From JAITWN01 sp964546765 (GTDB taxonomy: Bacteria > Pseudomonadota > Gammaproteobacteria > SZUA-140), in the NCBI GenBank assembly GCA_964546765.1, contig CAZJKV010000003.1, positions 1-51,330 of the forward strand: DNA of 51,330 nt, in the 5' to 3' direction. The notes under the pieces were generated by a model that did not search any database, had not been told where the DNA came from, and saw only the letters and a program-made list of their open reading frames with translations. The position numbers and the translations under genes are program-made. Below are positions 33,810-42,278 of this stretch, piece after piece (the first letter of the stretch is position 1; each line of letters opens with the position of its first letter).

Positions 33810-34178
33810 TCATGGGCCCGAACCATGGGTACATTCACAAAGCTCTCTCATGTATTCCACCAGTCGGTGGATCTCTTCGTCGTCGAGGATGCCCTCCCAT
33901 GGCGGCATCAGCACCGACTTGCTGAGGGCCAGACCACCCTCCTTGACGGCCTTGAACAGGTCATCGTCGCTACGGCCCGACATCCAGGCGGTATCCGTGT
34001 GATCTCGCGGCTGTACCGACATGTCCCTGAGATTGATGCCCATACCATCGCCGCGGATACCGTGACACTGCGCGCAATAGGCCTTGTATAATGCTGCGCC
34101 CGATTCCTGCGCCGACGCGATGCCGTGCGTGCCGGCAGCCGCGACCATCAGCGTCAATCCGGCCATGATGCGTATCAT
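33810..34178 (-). CDS. ncgC: monoheme cytochrome c (NcgC-like)
   Basis: 122 residues with signal peptide (about 1-23). The heme site is YCAQCHGIRGDG; the Met ligand is probably in VLMPPWEGILDDEE. It ends with a short Cys-containing tail (ELCECTHGSG). It overlaps the upstream gene by 4 bases (ATGA) with GGAGG 7 bases before the ATG. Gene order and heme number match ncgC of the Nitrosomonas europaea nirK operon; symbol by position and domain, not by alignment. Confidence 0.82.
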   Translation of the reverse strand: MIRIMAGLTLMVAAAGTHGIASAQESGAALYKAYCAQCHGIRGDGMGINLRDMSVQPRDHTDTAWMSGRSDDDLFKAVKEGGLALSKSVLMPPWEGILDDEEIHRLVEYMRELCECTHGSGP

Positions 34179-34867
34179 TGCGCCACCTCCTCGTTCAACG
34201 CCCGCAGGTAATGCACCAGGCGTTGCAGATCGTTGTCGCTGAGTTTCCTCGCCGGCATGAAGCTGACCGGATCCCAGGCCTGGGGATCCCGGATGTAGCT
34301 GATCAGGTAATCATCCTGCAGCCGCGCGGCTGCAGTATGGACCTCGGGTCCGGACACGCCGCCGTAACCGGGCTCGATCTCGTGACAGCCGAGACAGCCA
34401 CGAAAACGGTCGAAGAGCATCTCGCCCATGCTGAGCGCGATCGTTCCCGGCACGTACTCACCTTCCCTGATCAGGTGCGTGTTGGCCTTCAGTGTCATCA
34501 GAAAGTCGGCAACGCCCGCGGCCGCACCGGCATCGAGCGTCGGATGATCGGGGAGGGAATCCGCCTTGAGCGTATCGCGCGTGCCGTCGTGCTCGACATG
34601 ATTCGCGAAGAACATCCCGGCTGGGCGGATACGGCCGGGCTTCTGCAGCCAGGCCTTGAGCCAGTCCCGCTTGTACTTGTTGCCGGCATAGAACAGGTCC
34701 GGTCCCTTGCGCGACCACAGGGTTTCCAGGCCCGTCGATGCGGGGCCCTGGATATCATGGCACTGTACGCACTGCTGCCGCACGATCTGCTCGCCGCCGA
34801 CCGCCGCCGAATGGCCTGTTACCAGCAGCGCCAGCACCAGCAGAATCTTCATTCCTTGAGCGTTCAA
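34175..34867 (-). CDS. ncgB: diheme cytochrome c (NcgB-like)
   Basis: 230 residues from a TTG start with a signal peptide of about 28 residues. Two cytochrome c domains: CVQCHDIQGPAS near the N-terminus and CLGCHEIEPGYGG in the second half, each with a candidate Met ligand (PAGMFF and SFMPARKLSD). The TTG overlaps the stop of the oxidase gene (TTGA) and has GGAGGG 8 bases upstream, better than the internal ATG at 34852. Likely electron carrier to NirK or the oxidase. Confidence 0.85.
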   Translation of the reverse strand: MNAQGMKILLVLALLVTGHSAAVGGEQIVRQQCVQCHDIQGPASTGLETLWSRKGPDLFYAGNKYKRDWLKAWLQKPGRIRPAGMFFANHVEHDGTRDTLKADSLPDHPTLDAGAAAGVADFLMTLKANTHLIREGEYVPGTIALSMGEMLFDRFRGCLGCHEIEPGYGGVSGPEVHTAAARLQDDYLISYIRDPQAWDPVSFMPARKLSDNDLQRLVHYLRALNEEVAQ

Positions 34868-35952
34868 TGCCGGTGCCCTCCTCCGGCCGGCGCCCTGCGC
34901 GAACGCACATTGAGCGGCTCGCCGGAGAATCCCGCGTGTTCGTGCATCCCGTAACCCGCCTTCATGGACTCGGTGTAGAAGAAGTTCGGGTCGTATTCCT
35001 TGTTCTTCCAGTGATACCAGTCGTCCGCCTCGATCTCGGCATACTCGAACACGGTCATCGGACCGCCATGGGCCTGGCCGTCATTGGTCACATGCGGGTC
35101 GACATGGTCGTGCAGCATCCACAGGCCCGGATTGTTCATCTCGACGATCACATCATAACGCTCGCCGGGACCGATCAGCAGCGTATCGACGTAGTACGGG
35201 CTCGAAAGCGCCGTACCGTCCTTGTGCGTCACCAGCATGTCATGACCATGCAGGTGCATCGAATGCACTTCCGCACCGGCGCCGTAGTAGCGAATGCGCA
35301 CGACATCACCCTTGCTGACTCTGACCGGCTGGGTCAGCGGAAACGAGCGGGCATTCATCGAAAAATAGTTCGGCTTGTCGCGCGGACCGCCGCCCTGGCC
35401 GAACTTCGTCGCGTAATCCGAGTCCCAGGAACTCAGCATGATGATCACGTCCTTCGTGACCTTGCTTTCGATCTTCGCCGGTTTTTTCGGGTCGACGATC
35501 AATGGCCCCCACATGCCGCGGAGCCCGACATGCTCGTGGACATTGACGTGGCAGTGATACCAGAGGCTGCCGGTCTTGTCCGCCGTCCATTTATAGGTAT
35601 AGGTTTCACCGGGCTCTATGTCCTTCTGCGTCACGCCGGGGACGCCGTCGTTGCGCCAGTTGTCACGCTGATGGAGGCCGTGCCAATGAATCGTGTGAGG
35701 CAGTCCGGTATTGTTGGTGACGTTGACGGTCACGCGATCGCCTTCCCGTACCCGGATCAGCGGCGCTGGCACCTGTCCGTTGAAGGCGAACACCTGGTAA
35801 CTGAGGTCAGGGGCCACCTGGATGGTGACTTCGTCTATCGTCATGTTGAACTCCCGCTCCTCGGCGATTGCCGCGCCAATCAGCAGACCGCTCACCAGCA
35901 TTACGACGATCGCCGCGCGGATCCGTAGTTTTACGCTATCGAAAATTGTCAT
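34864..35952 (-). CDS. ncgA: two-domain multicopper oxidase (NcgA/BCO-like)
   Basis: 362 residues with signal peptide (about 1-30). Domain 1 has HWHGLHQ (H89, H91) and SLWYHCHVNVHEHVGLRGMWG, with C134 and H139 as type 1 copper ligands. Domain 2 has VHSMHLHGHDM and WMLHDHVDPH, which complete trinuclear sites, but has no type 1 cysteine. That is the type C two-domain layout of the N. europaea blue copper oxidase from the nirK operon. The tail is rich in His (AGGGHRH). ATG 35952 has GGGAG 7 bases upstream; ATG 35958 is too close to it. First gene of the operon. Confidence 0.88.
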   Translation of the reverse strand: MTIFDSVKLRIRAAIVVMLVSGLLIGAAIAEEREFNMTIDEVTIQVAPDLSYQVFAFNGQVPAPLIRVREGDRVTVNVTNNTGLPHTIHWHGLHQRDNWRNDGVPGVTQKDIEPGETYTYKWTADKTGSLWYHCHVNVHEHVGLRGMWGPLIVDPKKPAKIESKVTKDVIIMLSSWDSDYATKFGQGGGPRDKPNYFSMNARSFPLTQPVRVSKGDVVRIRYYGAGAEVHSMHLHGHDMLVTHKDGTALSSPYYVDTLLIGPGERYDVIVEMNNPGLWMLHDHVDPHVTNDGQAHGGPMTVFEYAEIEADDWYHWKNKEYDPNFFYTESMKAGYGMHEHAGFSGEPLNVRSRRAPAGGGHRH

Positions 35953-36084
35953 GGTCATGCTCCCTCGAAGGTTTCAGACCGTAATCCGCACGACCTGCGG
36001 GAGCCGCACAACCCGCTGATTTTTATTCAGAAAAGTCATGGTCAACGGGTCCCTCGCGGCGCCTGTTATCCTCGTTCTTATTAA

Positions 36085-36101
36085 ATGTATACTAGATACA
36101 T
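36085..36101. promoter_or_regulatory. NsrR-type NO-responsive operator
   Basis: ATGTATACTAGATACAT: half sites ATGTAT and ATACAT with a 5-base spacer, matching the NsrR pattern ATGYAT-N5-ATRCAT. On the minus strand a TTTAAT -10 (36080-36085) touches the site, so it would lie between -35 and -10 of the ncgA operon. It lies about 130 bases before ncgA and 120 before the divergent DUF1820 gene. NsrR controls the N. europaea operon of the same order. Confidence 0.65.
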
Positions 36102-36223
36102 GTTAGATGGTACGCACACACGCACGATTGTCAACCCCTGCATTAAGGCGCGGTTCCTGTTGCAGTTTATTGAAGCGGGGCAAGCGTGTAGTATCGCGGA
36201 TTGTCCCCCTGGATCACGCGACG

Positions 36224-36565
36224 ATGAAGCAGAAGAAACTCTACAAGGTCATCTTCCACAACGAAGGCAAGTTGTTCGAGATCTACGCCAGGGAGGTCTC
36301 GCAGAGCAACCTGTACGGCTTCATCGAAGTTGGCGGGATCCTGTTCGGAGAAAAGTCCGCGGTCGTCGTCGATCCTGCGGAGGAGAAACTGAAGACGGAG
36401 TTCAGCAACATCAAGCGCACCTGGATACCGCTGCATGCGGTGGTGCGCGTCGACGAGGTTGAAAAACAGGGATCGGCAAAGATCACGGCGATCGACAACA
36501 AGGGCGGATCGGTCAGCGCGTTTCCCGGACTCTCGTGGACACCGGGGCAACCGCCGAAGGCCTGA
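36224..36565 (+). CDS. DUF1820 family protein
   Basis: A 113-residue soluble protein beginning MKQKKLYKVIFHNEGKLFEIYA with SNLYGFIEVGGILFGE and a TWIPLHAVVRVDEVEKQG segment, all typical of DUF1820, a small conserved gammaproteobacterial family of unknown function. ATG 36224 is chosen because the domain starts there; the longer in-frame extension to 36107 has no ribosome site. It lies between two minus-strand operons for nitrite-related proteins. Confidence 0.9.
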   Translation: MKQKKLYKVIFHNEGKLFEIYAREVSQSNLYGFIEVGGILFGEKSAVVVDPAEEKLKTEFSNIKRTWIPLHAVVRVDEVEKQGSAKITAIDNKGGSVSAFPGLSWTPGQPPKA

Positions 36566-36578
36566 ATCACATCAACCT

Positions 36579-37508
36579 TCACGCATCCCGCGCGCAGCGA
36601 AAACCGAGGTCATCGTAGCGCGCATCCGGCGGCAGGTGGAAACGGTATGCAGCGCGATAGAAGTGGCTGATCACGTAATGCCCGAGCCCGCCCCAGCCGC
36701 CGCCACGCACGACCTTGAATTTCTCGCCGAAATTCTTCGATTCATGATCACTGCCCGGATACGGTCCGTACCAGTCATCGACCCATTCCATGACGTTGCC
36801 GGCCATGTCGTAGAGGCCGTACGGAGACTTGCCGGTCTCGATCGAGCCGACCGGCATCACGCCCAGCGCCTCGTCCTTGCCGGCGTTGACCCTGTCGACC
36901 GACCACTCGTCGCCCCAGGGATACTCGCGCCCGTCGGGCCCGCGCGCCGCCTTCTCCCACTCCTGTTCGGTCGGCAAGCGCTTGCCGGCCCATTCGCAAT
37001 AGCGCCGCGCGTCCTCCCACGCAACGCCGGTCACCGGCAGTCTATCGAGGGTGCGACGACGCTCCTCGATCAGATCCAGCAGCTCGTCGCGCTTCAGCGC
37101 ACGCACGTCCTGTCCGACCTCGAAGACCTCGGTCGCGAGCCCGCGCAGCCTGTCCATGTCCGGGCTCGCGATCATCAGCATCTCGCGCGTCAGCAGGTAG
37201 CCGCTCTGCTGCCAGGTATCCGGGACCCAGTAGTTCTGCTCGACGATGAAGTCACGGTACTCGAGATTGGTGACCTCGAAGCGGTCGATCAGATAGGCAT
37301 CGAGGTGGATGCGCTGCTGCGGATGCTCGTCGAGATAGAGTGGCTTGTTGAAGCCGAATTCGCGATGCTGAGGGTCTGCGTCGACGCGGTCGCTGCCGAA
37401 CAGGAATGGACCGGCAGGGATAAGGACCATGTCGTCGCCGGCCGTCGCTGCAGCGGACCCCCACGCGAGCGCGATCGGCAGCAGGACGCGCAGGCCTCGC
37501 ATCAGCAT
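36579..37508 (-). CDS. exported SUMF1-fold protein, NirV-like
   Basis: 309 residues: signal peptide (about 1-23), then one SUMF1/FGE-like domain: MVLIPAGPFLFGSD, DRFEVTNLEYRDFI, VAWEDARRYCEWAGKRLPTE, PWGDEWSVDRVN, YDMAGNVMEWVDDWYG and VVRGGGWGG...LGFRCARD. The FGE active-site cysteines are absent here (RGGGWGGLGHYVISHFYR), so it is unlikely to make formylglycine. NirV, encoded beside nirK in denitrifiers, belongs to this family. GGGAG 6 bases before the ATG. It is the last gene of an operon with a second SUMF1 protein. Confidence 0.85.
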   Translation of the reverse strand: MLMRGLRVLLPIALAWGSAAATAGDDMVLIPAGPFLFGSDRVDADPQHREFGFNKPLYLDEHPQQRIHLDAYLIDRFEVTNLEYRDFIVEQNYWVPDTWQQSGYLLTREMLMIASPDMDRLRGLATEVFEVGQDVRALKRDELLDLIEERRRTLDRLPVTGVAWEDARRYCEWAGKRLPTEQEWEKAARGPDGREYPWGDEWSVDRVNAGKDEALGVMPVGSIETGKSPYGLYDMAGNVMEWVDDWYGPYPGSDHESKNFGEKFKVVRGGGWGGLGHYVISHFYRAAYRFHLPPDARYDDLGFRCARDA

Positions 37509-37520
37509 GGCACTCTCCCT

Positions 37521-38558
37521 TCAGACATCAGCGGCACAACGGAACCCGAAGGTCGTGTTCCGCACCCTGGCATTGAAGAAACTGCGATTATACAGCGGGG
37601 CCGAGATTCCACACTGGTAAAACGAGCAGTCCCACCACGACCCGCCCTTGAGGACGCGATAGATCTCGCCGAAATTCTCCGAACGGCCCTCATTGCCGGG
37701 ATGCGGCAGATACCAGGAATCAGTCCACTCCCAGACATTGCCGGACATGTCGTGCAGCCCGTAGGGGCTGGCCCCCTCGGCAAAGGCGCCGACCGGCGTC
37801 GTATCGCCTTCGATGCCGATGCGCGCCCAGCGCACCGGCGTGTTCGCCTTGTGCAGGCGGAATTCATTGCCCCATGGAAAGACGCGGCCGTCCTCGCCGC
37901 GTCCGGCCTTCTCCCATTCCTGCTCGGTCGGCAGGCGTTTGCCGGCCCAGTCGCAGTAGTCGCGGGCATCGAACCATGACACGAAGGTCACCGGGTGATC
38001 GATCTTGCCGCGCGGGATCGCGCGGGTGATGAAATGCTGCGGCGCACGCCGACCGGTCGCCTCGATGAAGGCCAGGTACTGGAGGTTCGTGACCTCGTAC
38101 TTGTCGATGCGGTAGGCAGGCAGATCGACGACATGCCGGGGTCCCTCGTCGGAGAAGCGCTCGTCGCTGCCCATGATGAACTCGCCGGCCGGGATGAGCA
38201 CCATCGGTCCGGGCGCCGCGCCGATGCGCGATTCGTCATAGTACAGTTCGACCGACATGCCGAAGGTCTCGGACATGTCGGCGATATCGGACTCGTGCAC
38301 CTCGGCCAGCCTGGCGCGTAAGGTACCACCGCCTTCGCCCTCGTGGCAGGCCGTGCAACCCTGGTCGACGTCGATACCGCTGAAGGTACCGTCGGTATGG
38401 CAGGTCGTGCAGCGTTCGCCTGCATCGCCGTGACGGGGATGCTGCCTGTCGCTGATCGCGTCACCATGCGACGGGGCAGGGACCTGGAACAGCAGGGCGA
38501 GCGCCAGCGCCGCGGAGACGCTGAGCAGCGAAAGCGCGCGCAAGACGCCGCAGGCCAT
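37521..38558 (-). CDS. diheme cytochrome c / SUMF1 fusion protein
   Basis: 345 residues: a signal or anchor helix (about 5-28), two c-type heme motifs CTTCH (50-54) and CTACH (68-72), then a SUMF1 domain (about 118-342: MVLIPAGEFIMGSD, YEVTNLQYLAFIE, CDWAGKRLPTEQEWEKAG, LHDMSGNVWEWTDSWY, GGSWWDCSFYQCG). C311 and C316 have the C-x4-C spacing of the copper-binding active-site pair of formylglycine-generating enzyme, one residue further from GGS. AGGAAGGA precedes the ATG. The role is unknown; the hemes imply electron transfer into the SUMF1 domain. Confidence 0.85.
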   Translation of the reverse strand: MACGVLRALSLLSVSAALALALLFQVPAPSHGDAISDRQHPRHGDAGERCTTCHTDGTFSGIDVDQGCTACHEGEGGGTLRARLAEVHESDIADMSETFGMSVELYYDESRIGAAPGPMVLIPAGEFIMGSDERFSDEGPRHVVDLPAYRIDKYEVTNLQYLAFIEATGRRAPQHFITRAIPRGKIDHPVTFVSWFDARDYCDWAGKRLPTEQEWEKAGRGEDGRVFPWGNEFRLHKANTPVRWARIGIEGDTTPVGAFAEGASPYGLHDMSGNVWEWTDSWYLPHPGNEGRSENFGEIYRVLKGGSWWDCSFYQCGISAPLYNRSFFNARVRNTTFGFRCAADV

Positions 38559-38560
38559 GG

Positions 38561-39130
38561 TCAGTCCTTCCTGCCGGCGCGGCGCAGCAGCAAGGCGATC
38601 TCGTTGTGGTCCTTGGACGATGCGGCCATGATCGGGGTCCAGCCCTGGTCGTTACGCGCGTTGACGTCCGCGCCGGCCGCGATCAGGGCCTCGACGACCT
38701 CGATATGGCCGCGCATCGCGGCCCAGTGCAGGGCCGAGGCCTGCCGGAAGTCGGTGCGGTTCGGATCTGCGCCACGCGCCAGCAACAGCCGGACGGCCTC
38801 GGTGTTGCCGTTGACCGAGGCACGCATCAGCGCGGTCCAGTTGCGTTCATCGACGGCGTCGATATCGGCCCCGTGATCGAGCAGCAGGGCGACCAGCTCG
38901 GTTTGGTTACCCCTGGCGGCGTGCATCAGTGCAGTCCAGCCGTAACTGTTGCGTTCGTCGACATCGACGCCGCCGGCAAGCGCCGTCCGGGCCTCGTCGA
39001 CATGACCGCGCATGACCGACTTCATGAATTCGGTGTTGTTGTCGCATGCCGCGAGCGCGAGCGCCAGCAGTGTCACGGCGAGCGCCGTCAGTATTTGTCG
39101 ATGCCAGGCCATGATGTTGAATGCTATCAT
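38561..39130 (-). CDS. ankyrin-repeat lipoprotein
   Basis: 189 residues: lipoprotein signal ending LALALAAC (Cys29), then about five ankyrin units, such as YGWTALMHAARGNQTELVALL, NWTALMRASVNGNTEAVRLL and SALHWAAMRGHIEVVEALI. ATG 39130 has GGAGA 5 bases upstream; the internal ATG at 39112 lacks one. Ankyrin proteins bind partners; in this operon it may scaffold the SUMF1 proteins encoded 2 bases downstream. Confidence 0.88.
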   Translation of the reverse strand: MIAFNIMAWHRQILTALAVTLLALALAACDNNTEFMKSVMRGHVDEARTALAGGVDVDERNSYGWTALMHAARGNQTELVALLLDHGADIDAVDERNWTALMRASVNGNTEAVRLLLARGADPNRTDFRQASALHWAAMRGHIEVVEALIAAGADVNARNDQGWTPIMAASSKDHNEIALLLRRAGRKD

Positions 39131-39203
39131 GAAAATCTCCGGCGTGGGGGGAGGGCGATGCCCGCCGGTAGCGCCGCCGCGCCCGCGCCGCTATCATTAC
39201 GGG

Positions 39204-39527
39204 ATGAGCACGCCCATGAAGTTCTTCGTCTGCCCGAAGTGCGAGCAGCGCAGCATCACGGTCAAGGACAAGTACCTGTCCGGCCACTGGATCAACATCT
39301 ACTGCCCGGCCTGCGGCGCCCGCCTGTTCGCCGAGCCGATCCTGCTGGCCCTGGTGTACATGGGCTTCTTCTGGGCCGTGTCCTGGTTCGTGACCTGGGC
39401 GATGCTCGAGGACGACTGGGGCCTCGTCCTCTACCTGATCCCGTTCTGGCTGATCATCGACTTTCTCAGCCTCGCCTACGTGCCGCTCCGGGTGATGCGT
39501 CCCAAGGTCGCGGCGCCGAGGGAATAG
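39204..39527 (+). CDS. zinc-ribbon membrane protein, hypothetical
   Basis: 107 residues: a four-cysteine zinc ribbon at the N-terminus (FVCPKCEQRS ... YCPACGARL, about 9-38) followed by two membrane helices (about 44-68 and 75-95). The longer frame to 39012 would overlap the ankyrin gene and has no ribosome site. An alternative ATG at 39216 is possible. I do not recognise a named family. Confidence 0.65.
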   Translation: MSTPMKFFVCPKCEQRSITVKDKYLSGHWINIYCPACGARLFAEPILLALVYMGFFWAVSWFVTWAMLEDDWGLVLYLIPFWLIIDFLSLAYVPLRVMRPKVAAPRE

Positions 39528-39573
39528 TCCCGATGCGCCACCAGGCCGGGTGCGCGCGGGGCCGGCGCTGTCG

Positions 39574-39957
39574 ATGATCCGTATCCACGACAGAAAGGGC
39601 TTCATCGAACTGCTCAGCATCGACGCCGTCACGCTGGTCGGCGCGGACCTCGCACATGCCGAGTTGCCCGAGGCGAACCTCGTGCAGGTCGACCTGCGCG
39701 GTGCGGATCTCACCGATGCAGTCCTGACCCATGCCGACCTGCGGCTGGCTAACCTCGCCGGCGCCCGCCTGACCCGCGCCGACCTGACCGGCGCGGACCT
39801 GTCGGGGGCGGACCTCAGCGGCGCGGACCTGTCTGAAGCCCGGCTGGCGGAGACTAGGATGGACGGCGCGACGCTGACCGATGCGCGCCTGCCGGACGGT
39901 TACCCTGGGCCTTCTGCACTCGCGGGGATCAAGGTCAAGATAGAGACAAAGGGATAG
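39574..39957 (+). CDS. pentapeptide repeat protein
   Basis: 127 residues. Between about 20 and 105 the sequence is a run of A(D/N)L-xx pentapeptides (GADLTDAVLTHADLRLANLA, then TRADLTGADLSGADLSGADL), which fold into a right-handed square beta-helix. The N-terminus (MIRIHDRKGFIELLSID) is polar, and there is no signal peptide. Start uncertain: a GTG at 39550 is in frame, and neither has a clear Shine-Dalgarno. Some family members mimic DNA and protect gyrase; nothing shows that here. Confidence 0.8.
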   Translation: MIRIHDRKGFIELLSIDAVTLVGADLAHAELPEANLVQVDLRGADLTDAVLTHADLRLANLAGARLTRADLTGADLSGADLSGADLSEARLAETRMDGATLTDARLPDGYPGPSALAGIKVKIETKG

Positions 39958-40012
39958 ATAATTTTGAATATCATATGCTTCGCAGCCGTTCAGGCGGCGG
40001 GACACTGACGCG

Positions 40013-42202
40013 GTGGACGTCACCCGCATCCTCGACCCGCTGAACGACGCCCAGCGCGCGGCCGTTGCGATGCCGCCCGGACCGGCGCTGGTACTGGCCG
40101 GCGCCGGCAGCGGCAAGACCCGCGTGCTGGTACACCGCGTCGCGTGGCTGATTCGCGCCGAGGACGTGTCACCGTTCGGCATCCTCGCGGTGACCTTCAC
40201 TAACAAGGCCGCGGCCGAGATGCGCGGGCGCATCGAGACGATGCTCGGCATGCCGATCGGTGGGATGTGGGTCGGCACCTTTCACGGCCTCGCGCATCGA
40301 CTGTTGCGTGCGCACTGGCGTGACGTCAATCTGCCGCAGACCTTCCAGATCCTCGATTCGGAAGACCAGTACCGGCTGATCCGCCGCGTGCTGAAGGCGA
40401 TGAACCTCGACGAGGCGCAATGGCCGCCGAAGCAGGCGCAGTGGTTCATCAACGCGCGCAAGGACGAGGGTCTGCGACCGCGGCACATCGACGATCGCGG
40501 CGATCCTTACCTCGCGCAGATGCTGCGTATCTACCAGGCCTATGAAGAGGCTTGCCAGCGCGCCGGCGTCGTCGACTTCGCCGAGCTGCTGCTGCGCGCG
40601 CACGAGCTGTGGCGCGACCGCCCCGAGATCCTCGCGCATTACCGCCACCGTTTTCGCCATGTACTGGTCGACGAGTTCCAGGACACCAACGCGATCCAGT
40701 ACGCGTGGCTGCGCCTGTTGAGCGGCCAGGACATCCCGCTGTTCGTCGTCGGCGACGACGACCAGTCGATCTATGGCTGGCGCGGCGCGCGCATCGAGCA
40801 TATTCAGCGCTTCAGCCAGGACTACCCCGGCGCGCAGGTCGTGCGCCTCGAACAGAACTACCGCTCGACCGGCACGATCCTGAACGCCGCGAACGCGCTG
40901 ATCGACCACAACGCCGGCCGGCTCGGCAAGAAGCTGTGGACCGAAGGCGCGAAGGGCGACCTGATCCAGCGCTATGCCGCCTACAACGACCTCGAGGAGG
41001 CGCGCTTCATCGCCGAGCGCATCCAGCGCTGGGTCGACGACGGCCACCGGCGTTCCGAGGCCGCGGTTCTCTATCGCTCGAACGCGCAGTCGCGCGTCAT
41101 CGAGGAGGCGCTGATCCAGGCTGGCATACCTTATAGAGTGTACGGCGGCTTCCGCTTCTTCGAGCGCGCCGAGATCAAGGACGCGCTCGCCTATCTGCGC
41201 CTGGTCTCGAACCGATCCGATGACCCGTCGTTCGAGCGCGTCGTCAACACCCCGACCCGCGGCATCGGCGAACGCACGATAGACCTCGTGCGCCAGGCCG
41301 CGCGCGGCCGCGGGATCCCGATGTGGGAGGCCGCGCGCGAGATGTGCGCATCAAGCGGCCTCGCCGCGCGCTCGTCTTCCGCGTTGCGTGTATTTCTCGA
41401 CCTGATCGACGCGCTGGACGCCGAGATACGCGAGCTGCCTCTTTATGAGCAGGTCGATTGCGCGATACAGAAAAGCGGCCTGATCGCGCATTACCAGAAG
41501 GAAAAGGGCGAGCGCGGCGAGGCGCGCATCGAGAACCTCGAGGAACTCGTAAGCGCGGCCAGGCAGTTCGAGTACTCGCCGGACGGGATCGATCCCGATG
41601 AGGTACCGATGGAGCCGCTGGCGGCGTTCCTGTCGCACGCCGCGCTCGAGGCCGGCGACGCCCAGGCCGAGGAGAACACCGACTGCGTGCAACTAATGAC
41701 CCTGCACTCGGCAAAGGGACTCGAGTTCCCGCTGGTGTTCCTGGCCGGCATGGAGGAGGGCCTGTTCCCGCACGGCCGCTCGGTCGAGGAACCGGGACGG
41801 CTCGAGGAAGAGCGGCGCTTGTGCTACGTCGGCATCACCCGAGCGAAGAAACACCTGTATATCACCCACGCCGAGATGCGGCGACTGCACGGCTCCGAGA
41901 TGTTCCAGTCGCCGTCGCGCTTCATCGGCGAGATCCCCGAAGAACTCGTTGAAGAGGTAAGGGCGCGCACCAGCGTGTCACGGCCGGTGTATGCACCCCG
42001 CGTACAGCCGGCGCGAGCGCGGCCGATGGATGCAATGCCCGAAGGGCTGAAACTCGGCCAACGCGTCACCCACGCGAAGTTCGGTGAAGGGGTGATACTG
42101 AACTATGAGGGGCAGGGGAGTCATGCAAGGGTGCAGGTAAACTTCAAGGGGGCGGGGAGCAAGTGGCTGGTGGTGGCTTATGCGAATCTGGAGGCGATAT
42201 AG
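40013..42202 (+). CDS. uvrD: UvrD/Rep-type superfamily 1 DNA helicase
   Basis: 729 residues, normal for UvrD/PcrA. Motifs in order: Q-motif LNDAQRAAV, Walker A LVLAGAGSGKT, FTNKAAAEM, GTFHGLAHRLL, Walker B VLVDEFQDTN, VVGDDDQSIYGWRGA, EQNYRST, and the late motifs LMTLHSAKGLEFPLVFL and RRLCYVGITRAKK. The C-terminal tail has the Tudor-like fold GQRVTHAKFGEGVILNYEG. It unwinds DNA 3' to 5' in excision and mismatch repair. GTG start. Confidence 0.96.
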   Translation: MDVTRILDPLNDAQRAAVAMPPGPALVLAGAGSGKTRVLVHRVAWLIRAEDVSPFGILAVTFTNKAAAEMRGRIETMLGMPIGGMWVGTFHGLAHRLLRAHWRDVNLPQTFQILDSEDQYRLIRRVLKAMNLDEAQWPPKQAQWFINARKDEGLRPRHIDDRGDPYLAQMLRIYQAYEEACQRAGVVDFAELLLRAHELWRDRPEILAHYRHRFRHVLVDEFQDTNAIQYAWLRLLSGQDIPLFVVGDDDQSIYGWRGARIEHIQRFSQDYPGAQVVRLEQNYRSTGTILNAANALIDHNAGRLGKKLWTEGAKGDLIQRYAAYNDLEEARFIAERIQRWVDDGHRRSEAAVLYRSNAQSRVIEEALIQAGIPYRVYGGFRFFERAEIKDALAYLRLVSNRSDDPSFERVVNTPTRGIGERTIDLVRQAARGRGIPMWEAAREMCASSGLAARSSSALRVFLDLIDALDAEIRELPLYEQVDCAIQKSGLIAHYQKEKGERGEARIENLEELVSAARQFEYSPDGIDPDEVPMEPLAAFLSHAALEAGDAQAEENTDCVQLMTLHSAKGLEFPLVFLAGMEEGLFPHGRSVEEPGRLEEERRLCYVGITRAKKHLYITHAEMRRLHGSEMFQSPSRFIGEIPEELVEEVRARTSVSRPVYAPRVQPARARPMDAMPEGLKLGQRVTHAKFGEGVILNYEGQGSHARVQVNFKGAGSKWLVVAYANLEAI

Positions 42203-42218
42203 CCCTGGCTTCCGGTCG

Positions 42219-42260
42219 AAAAAAAGCCCCGGTCGTTACAGCATGACCAGGGCGGGGGCT
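42219..42260 (-). terminator. terminator of the DUF2892 gene
   Basis: On the minus strand AGCCCC pairs with GGGGCT, with an inner GGTC/GACC stem and one bulge, followed by seven T. It lies downstream of the gene ending at 42279. Confidence 0.65.
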
Positions 42261-42278
42261 GAAACTTCCTGTCGACTT

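Noticed and set aside
36579..37508. Formylglycine-generating enzyme (sulfatase maturation)
   Set aside because: The fold is SUMF1, but the active-site cysteine pair is missing and no sulfatase gene is nearby; NirV-like is the better label.
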